From JBICHM01 sp043101835 (GTDB lineage Bacteria > Planctomycetota > Phycisphaerae > Phycisphaerales > UBA1924): a DNA stretch of 20,940 nucleotides. Location of the stretch: assembly GCA_043101835.1 (NCBI GenBank), contig JBICHM010000060.1, forward strand, positions 1 through 20,940, read 5' to 3'. The notes below the pieces were generated by a model. That model searched no databases, was not told the origin of the DNA, and saw only the letters and a program-made list of their open reading frames with translations. Shown in pieces: positions 6,776-11,806 of this stretch. Position 1 is the stretch's first letter, and each line of letters begins with the position of its first letter. Position numbers and translations under genes: made by a program.

Positions 6776-7996
6776 CTACCGGCCGGGCATGGAGTAGAGG
6801 CCGTCGGCCGGCGTGAACATCGGGAAGATGACCGCGGCGTCGAAGGCCAGCGCGAGGCGCTGGAGGTCTTCGTGCGCCGCCGTCTTGTTCCCTGACTGCG
6901 TCAGCACGGCGCGGAGCGGGCGGAGGTCGATGGCGACGGGGTCGCCGGCCACCTGCTCGAAGAGCGGGACGAGGTGCGGGGCGCTGTCGGCCCATGCGCG
7001 GGTCTCGCCGGCGGCGTTGGTGGACGCCGCGGCGAGGATGACGATGTGGAACGATCGCTCACCGGAGGCGATCGCGACCTCGTGGGCGAAGTTGCCCAGG
7101 TCGAGCACGTGCACGGGGGTGTGCCCCTTGCCCATGTGGTAGGTCCCCGCCTTGAAAACCGCCTTGGGCATGTCGAGGGGCGTCCAGCCGGTGCGCTCGA
7201 TGTGCTGCAGCAGGTTGCGCTTCATGAGGTCGATGCGCGTGGAGTTGTTGTCGTAGTAGCGCTGCTCGTTGTAGGCGCGGTACACCGCGGCACTGGCGCG
7301 CAGCTGCTCGATAATGTCCTTCGCCTCGCCGACGCCGGTGAATGCCTCGCCGAGCGCGTCGAGTTCCGCATCGTTCGTCGTCACCATGAAGGCCTGCGAC
7401 TGGTCGCCGGCCTGCGCGAAGCGTGCGAATCCGGCGAGCGCGCGGTCGAGCGCGGCCTGGGCGAGCGCGCGAGCGTCGTCATTCGGCGCGATGGCGACGA
7501 GGCGGGCGAGCAGGCCGCGCGGGCTGCCGATGAACTCCTGATCGACGCCCCAGACGCGGTAGCCGAGGTCGAGGCCGTCGGCGACGACGCGCAGCTCCTC
7601 GCGATGGTCGAGGAAGGCGATGGAGAATGGGTTGCGCGAGAGCAGGGCCTCGGCTGCGTCAAGGCCGCCTGATTCGATGGAATCGACGAGGAGGCGCGTG
7701 GTCTCCGGACCGGTCTCGGTGACATAGACGCCGAAGCCGTCGCCGGCGAGTTCGTAGAGCAGAGCGCGGGTGAAGGCGGGCGTCTCGGCGTTGAGGTGGC
7801 TCTCACCGAGCATGACGAACTTCGACGCCGCGGCTTCGGCGAGCAGCCACGCGCCTCCAGCGCCGGCGAGCGACGCCTCGGCGACGGTGAGCGGTCGCGT
7901 GTTCGCGTCGACGGCGGCGCGGACATCGGCGTTGAGGTCAGCGGTGGCGGCGGCGCTGCAGCAGAGCGCGCAGGCGGCGATGGCGATGGTGCGCAT
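6776..7996 (-). CDS. Secreted erythromycin-esterase/ChaN-like hydrolase
   Basis: This 406-residue protein starts with a signal peptide (MRTIAIAACALCCSAAATA, cleavage near residue 19). The mature part has the EreA/ChaN-like layout: VMLGESH with E65 and H67, an ETGPETTRLL strand with E94, FLDHREEL with H131, GVDQEF, the helix RIDLMKRNLLQHIERTGW, and FKAGTYHMGKG with H287. In erythromycin esterases the paired Glu and His residues form the catalytic centre; in ChaN-like relatives they bind metal or haem. The substrate cannot be told, and macrolide resistance should not be assumed. The ATG at 7996 is supported by GGGAGG just upstream (CCTCC on the plus strand at 8001-8005) and by the signal peptide; the longer frame to 8071 is unlikely. 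The gene lies downstream of the rid gene on the same strand, but a 108-base gap suggests its own promoter. Confidence 0.82.
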   Translation of the reverse strand: MRTIAIAACALCCSAAATADLNADVRAAVDANTRPLTVAEASLAGAGGAWLLAEAAASKFVMLGESHLNAETPAFTRALLYELAGDGFGVYVTETGPETTRLLVDSIESGGLDAAEALLSRNPFSIAFLDHREELRVVADGLDLGYRVWGVDQEFIGSPRGLLARLVAIAPNDDARALAQAALDRALAGFARFAQAGDQSQAFMVTTNDAELDALGEAFTGVGEAKDIIEQLRASAAVYRAYNEQRYYDNNSTRIDLMKRNLLQHIERTGWTPLDMPKAVFKAGTYHMGKGHTPVHVLDLGNFAHEVAIASGERSFHIVILAAASTNAAGETRAWADSAPHLVPLFEQVAGDPVAIDLRPLRAVLTQSGNKTAAHEDLQRLALAFDAAVIFPMFTPADGLYSMPGR

Positions 7997-8015
7997 GATT
8001 CCTCCCAAAGTCGTG

Positions 8016-8029
8016 GCTCGGCGCCGAGC
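8016..8029. promoter_or_regulatory. Palindrome GCTCGGCGCCGAGC in the leader of the esterase-like gene
   Basis: This perfect 14-base palindrome lies 20 bases before the start codon at 7996. Its core TCGGCGCCG (8018-8026) is repeated once at 8031-8039, a 13-base period. It could be an operator or a leader hairpin. GC-rich sequence makes chance palindromes more likely, so this is tentative. Confidence 0.4.
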
Positions 8030-8104
8030 GTCGGCGCCGGGTACCTGTGGTTGGGAAGGGTGCGCCGCCAATTTTGCGACATATCCCGCGGCGGACGAAC
8101 CCGC

Positions 8105-8497
8105 TCAGTCCGTAACCGCGTCGATCTCGATCTCGACGAGCATGGCGGGGTCGATGAGCTGGGCGCCGCCGACCATGGTCAGGCAGGGCTTGTGGTCGGC
8201 GAAGAAGGCCTTGTGCGCGCGCCCGTGGGCGTCGGCGTTGGCCTGAATGTCGGTGACGAACATGCGGCAGCGAACGATGTTCGTACGGGTCAGGCCGAGT
8301 TGCGCGAGCCCCTTCTCGATGATCGCGTAGCACGCGAGCGTCTGCGCATAGGCATCGCCGGGATGGACAACGGCGCCGTCCACCACTGGCGGGGCGGTGC
8401 CGGTGAAGAAGACGAGGTTCCCGGCGCGGATCGCGCGGCTGTAGCCGTAGCGGTCTTCCCAGACGGCGCCGGTCGAAATGCGTCGCAGGTCAGGCAT
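8105..8497 (-). CDS. Rid-family (YjgF/YER057c/UK114) protein without the catalytic Arg
   Basis: This 130-residue protein has the usual Rid length and trimer-type fold signals: a YSRAIRAGNLVFFTGTAP start strand, the amphipathic helix DAYAQTLACYAIIEKGLAQLGL, RCRMFVTDI, HKAFFADHKPC and a final VEIEIDAV strand. RidA enzymes deaminate reactive enamine/imine intermediates with an Arg just before the last strand (R105 in E. coli, in RLPKD). At the matching place this protein has QLIDP, so the Arg is missing. That points to one of the Rid subfamilies without known imine deaminase activity. The start ATG at 8497 overlaps the end of the methyltransferase gene by eight bases, so the two form an operon with coupled translation. 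Confidence 0.88.
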   Translation of the reverse strand: MPDLRRISTGAVWEDRYGYSRAIRAGNLVFFTGTAPPVVDGAVVHPGDAYAQTLACYAIIEKGLAQLGLTRTNIVRCRMFVTDIQANADAHGRAHKAFFADHKPCLTMVGGAQLIDPAMLVEIEIDAVTD

Positions 8498-9431
8498 CGT
8501 CGCCGGGCTGCGCGCGCCGGTTGCGCGGCGCGAAGATGGCGGTGATGTGCTGCGTCGGCTCGTCCTTCTTCACGCGCACCGGGCCCTGCTTGATGCGCTC
8601 GAAGGCGCTCGTCGCGTTGGCCTTGCTGAACTCCGTGCCGATGAAGCGCCGGTCGAGTTCGCGCGCGATGAGGCCGGTGGTGCCGCTGCCGAGGAAGGGG
8701 TCGAGGACGAGGTCGCCTTCGTTCGAGCAGGCGCGGATGACGCGCTCGAGGTAGACCTCGGGAATCTGGTTGTCGTGGTTGGCGCGCCGTTCCTTGTTGT
8801 TGCCCTGGATGCGCCCCCAGTACTTGCCGTACCAGACATCCATGGGCACGCGCAGGCCGTTGACGCCTTCCTTCTTCGCGTGGGTGCGTGGGTCGAAGTA
8901 GGTGGTGGCGCGGTCGGACGGCTCGAGGATGGGCTCGGCGTTCCAGGTGCGATTCTGGCGGTCCCTGGCGAAGTAGAGGGCGTGCACCTTGCTGTTGATG
9001 AAGCCGCCGAGTCGGTTCTGGCCAAAGCGGTAGTGCCAGATGCACCAGTTGATCATGTGGAGCCCGCGCCCCTCGAGGTGCATGACGATCTCGGCGCAGG
9101 TGTCATCGGGGATGTTGACCCAGATGGCGCCGCGGGGCATAAGGGCGTCGATGCAGAGGTCGAGCCACGCCGCGGTGAAGTCGAGGTAGTCCTCGCGCTT
9201 CATGCGGTCGTCCCACTCGTCGTACTTGCGGTTCCAGTTGAAGGGCGGGTCGGCGAAGACCAGGTCCACCTGGTGATTCGCGACCTCGGGGACGCTCGGA
9301 AGAATGTCGCGGCAGTCGCCGACCCAGACGCGCAGGTCGGGGTTGGTGAGGGCGAAGTCCGGCTTCCGGGCGTGCGCGGGCTTCGGGGCCTTTGCGACGG
9401 GCTTCGCACTGTTGGCGGCTGCGCGGGTCAT
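8490..9431 (-). CDS. Solitary site-specific DNA methyltransferase (beta-type motif order)
   Basis: This 313-residue N6-adenine or N4-cytosine methyltransferase has motif IV DPPF at residues 61-64 (preceded by VDLVFA), a long target-recognition middle region, and the SAM-binding FLGSGTT at 246-252 (preceded by GDLVLDP). This order of motifs is that of the beta class. The ending FIGTEFSKANATSAFERI is typical of the family. The N-terminus is a Lys/Ala/Pro-rich tail before PDLRVWVGDCRDIL. No restriction endonuclease gene is in the window, so it appears solitary. The ATG at 9431 was chosen because the family-like sequence begins soon after it and because a promoter-like pair lies directly upstream; an ATG at 9533 is in frame but adds an unlikely sequence. 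The Rid-family gene follows with an eight-base overlap. The recognition site cannot be read from sequence. Confidence 0.9.
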   Translation of the reverse strand: MTRAAANSAKPVAKAPKPAHARKPDFALTNPDLRVWVGDCRDILPSVPEVANHQVDLVFADPPFNWNRKYDEWDDRMKREDYLDFTAAWLDLCIDALMPRGAIWVNIPDDTCAEIVMHLEGRGLHMINWCIWHYRFGQNRLGGFINSKVHALYFARDRQNRTWNAEPILEPSDRATTYFDPRTHAKKEGVNGLRVPMDVWYGKYWGRIQGNNKERRANHDNQIPEVYLERVIRACSNEGDLVLDPFLGSGTTGLIARELDRRFIGTEFSKANATSAFERIKQGPVRVKKDEPTQHITAIFAPRNRRAQPGDDA

Positions 9432-9439
9432 CGCGGGCG

Positions 9440-9468
9440 ATGGTAGCGCGGGGGGGATCGAGGCGCAA
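9440..9468 (-). promoter_or_regulatory. Candidate promoter of the methyltransferase-rid unit
   Basis: On the minus strand TTGCGC (9468-9463) is followed after 17 bases by TACCAT (9445-9440). Transcription would begin near 9433, almost at the start codon at 9431, implying a leaderless or near-leaderless transcript. No ribosome site is seen, which fits. Confidence 0.4.
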
Positions 9469-9512
9469 GTGATGACAGGTTGTCCACGATGGAAGAGATG
9501 GCGTATGCGGAG

Positions 9513-9539
9513 CACGCGTTGCCCTTCGGGCAATGCGTG
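9513..9539 (-). terminator. Hairpin after upp
   Basis: The arms at 9513-9524 and 9528-9539 pair over 12 positions (one G-T wobble on the plus strand, an A-C mismatch on the minus strand) around a three-base loop. It lies 18 bases past the upp stop on the minus strand. There is no T-run, so it is a hairpin-type transcript end at best. Confidence 0.5.
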
Positions 9540-9557
9540 GCGCCCAGCAGGATGGGG

Positions 9558-10232
9558 TCAATGGATCTCGTCGGTGCGGTCGCGGACGCCGGTGCCGAAG
9601 AGGCGGTCGCCGGCGTCGCCGAGGCCGGGGCGGATGAAGCCGTGGCCGTCGAGCTCGCGGTCGAGGCTCGCCGCGTAGATGGGCATCTCGGGGTGGTCGC
9701 GGAGCATGCGCCGGACGCCGTCGGGGGCGGCGACGATGCAGAGCATGCGGAGGTCCTTCGCGCCGGCCTCGCGGAGGACGCGCGCGGCGAAGGATGCCGA
9801 GCCGCCGGTGGCGAGCATCGGGTCGAGCAGCAGCACCGGACCGGCGTCGAGATCGTCGGGGAGCTTGGAGAGGTACTCGATGGGCCGGAGGGTCTCCTCG
9901 TCGCGGCTCACGCCGATGTGGCCGACGCGCGCGTTGGGGAGCATGTCGAGCACGCCCGCGGCGAGGCCGAGGCCGGCGCGGAGCACGGGCACCACCGTCG
10001 GGCTGCCGGCGAGGCGGACGCCCTCGGTCTCCTCCAGCGGCGTGTGGACGCGGATGGGGCGCGTCGGGAGCGTGCGCGTCGCCTCGTAGACCATCAGACC
10101 GGCGATCTGCTCGACGAGGGCGCGGAAGGCGCGCCGGCCGGTGTCATGCTCGCGCATGCTGGTCAGCTTGTCGGCGACCAGCGGGTGGTCGAGAACGAAG
10201 AGATTGGGGAAGTCGTCGTGGGGGTCGAGCAT
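9558..10232 (-). CDS. upp: Uracil phosphoribosyltransferase
   Basis: This pyrimidine-salvage enzyme makes UMP from uracil and PRPP in the cytosol. Its 224 residues are slightly more than the usual ~208. Signatures are VPVLRAGLGLAAGVLDMLP, HIGVSRDEETL, the PRPP loop LLLDPMLATGGSA (DPMLATGGS at 137-145) and GDAGDRLFGT at 205-214 for uracil binding. The ATG at 10232 has GGAGG nine bases upstream (plus-strand CCTCC at 10242-10246). The frame stays open far upstream but runs through the CPBP gene in another frame. The gap to the upstream protease gene is 29 bases, so the two are probably co-transcribed with the protease first. Confidence 0.96.
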   Translation of the reverse strand: MLDPHDDFPNLFVLDHPLVADKLTSMREHDTGRRAFRALVEQIAGLMVYEATRTLPTRPIRVHTPLEETEGVRLAGSPTVVPVLRAGLGLAAGVLDMLPNARVGHIGVSRDEETLRPIEYLSKLPDDLDAGPVLLLDPMLATGGSASFAARVLREAGAKDLRMLCIVAAPDGVRRMLRDHPEMPIYAASLDRELDGHGFIRPGLGDAGDRLFGTGVRDRTDEIH

Positions 10233-10261
10233 CGGAGCGGGCCTCCGTCGTGTCGTGGCGG

Positions 10262-11056
10262 TCAGGCGCCTTGCAGCAGCAGGAGTGCGACGAGGTCGTA
10301 GATGGCGTGGGTGGCGACGGCGATGCCGAAGCCGCGCCAGACGTAGATCGCGCCGAAGTAGAGCCCGGCCATGAAGTAGAAGGGCAGGCCGGCGGGGTCG
10401 GCGTGGTAGAAGGCAAAGAGCATCGCGCTGATGACGATCGCGACGACGCGCCCGGGCGTTTCCTTCACGCCGAGCAGGTCGACGAGCAGGAAGTGCAGGA
10501 GCGCGATGGCGACCATGCGAAAGAGCAGTTCTTCGTAGAGCCCGGCGCCGACGGCGATAGTCGCGCGCGCCTGCCAGGGCATGGCGCGGAGCGTCTCGGC
10601 CGTGTCGCTGGCGAGCGGCAGCATCGCGGCGGGCGGCGCCTCGCCGGCGCTCGAAGCCAGCGCCACAAGGTGCGCGAGGACAACGAGCGGGAGCGTCCAG
10701 ATCGCGCTTTCGAGCAGCATGCCCAGAAGGACCGCCGGCTTCAGGCGCCAGGGGTCGCGCTCGAGGATGTGCCAGAGCAGCAGGACGACGGCCAGCGCTA
10801 TGCCCGGCAGGTAGAGGGCGCCGACGCCGAAGAGCTCGAAGAACTGCCCGAGCAGGCGTTGGGCGAGGATCTGCTTCGTGTCCCCGGAGGGCTCGGTCAG
10901 ATAGAGGACCGACCCGATCTCGAAGGCGACGAGCAGGGGCAGCAGAAAGACGAGGGTGTGGAGTGGACGGGTCGAGAGCGCGGCGTAGCCGGTCGGGACG
11001 GGTCGCGCAGACGACTTCGGCGGCGGCTTTCGTCGGCGCTTCGGCTCGGAGCCCAT
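10262..11056 (-). CDS. CPBP-family (CAAX/Abi-like) intramembrane metalloprotease
   Basis: This 264-residue membrane protein has a basic N-terminus (KRRRKPPPK) and about seven to eight hydrophobic segments. The CPBP motifs are all present: EELLFR with E175, E176 and R180, FAFYHAD with H218, and ATHAIYD with H250 and D254. These residues form the intramembrane active site in the Rce1/CPBP family. Bacterial members do diverse jobs, such as peptide maturation or phage immunity, and the target here is unknown. The ATG at 11056 is preceded by the rpsT terminator hairpin, so its transcription probably starts in the 11057-11102 gap; no clear promoter was identified there. It is followed by upp after 29 bases. 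Confidence 0.88.
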   Translation of the reverse strand: MGSEPKRRRKPPPKSSARPVPTGYAALSTRPLHTLVFLLPLLVAFEIGSVLYLTEPSGDTKQILAQRLLGQFFELFGVGALYLPGIALAVVLLLWHILERDPWRLKPAVLLGMLLESAIWTLPLVVLAHLVALASSAGEAPPAAMLPLASDTAETLRAMPWQARATIAVGAGLYEELLFRMVAIALLHFLLVDLLGVKETPGRVVAIVISAMLFAFYHADPAGLPFYFMAGLYFGAIYVWRGFGIAVATHAIYDLVALLLLQGA

Positions 11057-11102
11057 AGGCCCGCAAGGTACCAGCGTGGCGCGCGACGCGCCGGAACGAC
11101 AA

Positions 11103-11126
11103 CGGCCCGCGCGTTCGCGCGGGCCG
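11103..11126 (-). terminator. rpsT terminator hairpin
   Basis: Perfect complementary arms CGGCCCGCGC and GCGCGGGCCG enclose a four-base loop. It lies 27 bases past the rpsT stop on the minus strand and is followed by TTGTCGTT, a weak T-rich tail. It separates rpsT from the downstream CPBP gene. Confidence 0.75.
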
Positions 11127-11153
11127 CTGGTGATGGTCGAGTGCGGGCGTCGG

Positions 11154-11426
11154 TCAGGCCGCGGCCTTCTTGGCCTTCACGCGGGCGCTGAGGCGCGACT
11201 TCTTGCGCGCCGCGGTGTTCTTGTGGATGGCGCCCTTGCTGGCGGTCCTGTCGATGATGGCGCAGGTCTTCTTGAAGGCTTCCTCGGTCTCCTGCACGGA
11301 GCCGTGGAGGATCTTCTCGCGCAGGTCGCGCATCGCCAGTCGCATGGCGCGGAGGCGCCAGCGGTTGCGCCGGCGGTGCGTCTCGTTCTGACGGATGCGC
11401 TTCTTGGCGGAGAGCGTGTTGGCCAT
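11154..11426 (-). CDS. rpsT: 30S ribosomal protein S20
   Basis: This 90-residue, very basic protein binds 16S rRNA in the small subunit. The start MANTLSAKKRIRQNETHRRRNR and the ending HKNTAARKKSRLSARVKAKKAAA are diagnostic of S20, and the length matches the family. The ATG at 11426 was chosen by this N-terminus; a longer frame to 11570 runs through the leader and promoter. No strong ribosome site precedes it. A candidate promoter lies at 11543-11570 and a strong hairpin at 11500-11530 in the roughly 110-base leader. In E. coli S20 regulates its own translation; whether the leader here does so is unknown. It is monocistronic, judging from the terminator downstream. Confidence 0.97.
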   Translation of the reverse strand: MANTLSAKKRIRQNETHRRRNRWRLRAMRLAMRDLREKILHGSVQETEEAFKKTCAIIDRTASKGAIHKNTAARKKSRLSARVKAKKAAA

Positions 11427-11499
11427 CTGGGTGCGTCTCTGGGGGTCGGTGCGGCGCGCGGCCACGCCGCGAGAGCCGGAAAGGACAGGTTCGTGCGAG

Positions 11500-11530
11500 G
11501 ATCCGGTCGGCCCACCGCCGGGTCCGGATC
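11500..11530 (-). promoter_or_regulatory. Hairpin in the rpsT leader
   Basis: GATCCGG (11500-11506) and CCGGATC (11524-11530) are perfect seven-base arms. A nested CCC/GGG pair (11511-11513 with 11520-11522) lies inside. It lies between the candidate promoter and the start codon, so it would be in the transcript. A further GCGGCG/CGCCGC pairing lies nearer the gene. Confidence 0.5.
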
Positions 11531-11542
11531 GCGGAGCCCAGT

Positions 11543-11570
11543 AGTATGGCGAGTCTGCGCCGGGAATCAA
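11543..11570 (-). promoter_or_regulatory. Candidate rpsT promoter
   Basis: On the minus strand TTGATT (11570-11565) is followed after 16 bases by CATACT (11548-11543), each matching the sigma-70 consensus at four of six positions. The predicted transcript start is near 11536. Confidence 0.5.
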
Positions 11571-11614
11571 GGCGGGCGGGGGCCCCTGTTGGCGGGCGCC
11601 AGTGTCCGCGGCCC

Positions 11615-11643
11615 TTGCCGGAGGGTCGGGTTGGGGCTAGTCT
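11615..11643 (+). promoter_or_regulatory. Candidate tRNA-Arg promoter
   Basis: TTGCCG (11615-11620) and TAGTCT (11638-11643) are 17 bases apart, with the tRNA starting 21 bases after the -10 element. It diverges from the rpsT promoter, with about 45 bases between the two -35 elements. Confidence 0.5.
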
Positions 11644-11664
11644 CTCCCTCCGCGACAGATTGCT

Positions 11665-11738
11665 GCGCGCGTAGCTCAATTGGATAGAGCACCTGACTAC
11701 GGATCAGGAGGTTGGGGGTTCGACTCCCTCCGCGCGTA
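11665..11738 (+). tRNA. tRNA-Arg (anticodon ACG)
   Basis: A full cloverleaf can be folded. The acceptor stem is GCGCGCG with CGCGCGT (one G-U at the first pair). The D arm is GCTC/GAGC, and the anticodon stem CCTGA/TCAGG holds the loop CTACGGA, with anticodon ACG at 11699-11701. The T arm is GGGGG/CCCTC with loop TTCGACT, and the discriminator is A at 11738. CCA is not encoded. Anticodon ACG is normally edited to ICG and reads CGU, CGC and CGA. Confidence 0.97.
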
Positions 11739-11743
11739 CTTCC

Positions 11744-11779
11744 CCGCCCCGGCCCCTCGGCTGGGGCGGCGGTCGTTTT
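11744..11779 (+). terminator. Intrinsic terminator of the tRNA-Arg gene
   Basis: A ten-base-pair stem (CCGCCCCGGC with GCTGGGGCGG, one G-U) with loop CCCTCG ends at 11769. TTTT follows at 11776-11779. It lies six bases after the tRNA. Confidence 0.75.
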
Positions 11780-11806
11780 GGAGGTCGCGACGCCCGTTTC
11801 CGGGGC

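Noticed and set aside
10233..11102. Upstream extension of upp to 514 residues
   Set aside because: It runs through the CPBP protease gene in another frame. The family start and a good ribosome site are at 10232.
11793..11804. Hairpin CCCG-TTTC-CGGG just past the dockerin lipoprotein stop as its terminator
   Set aside because: Only four base pairs and no T-run on the minus strand.
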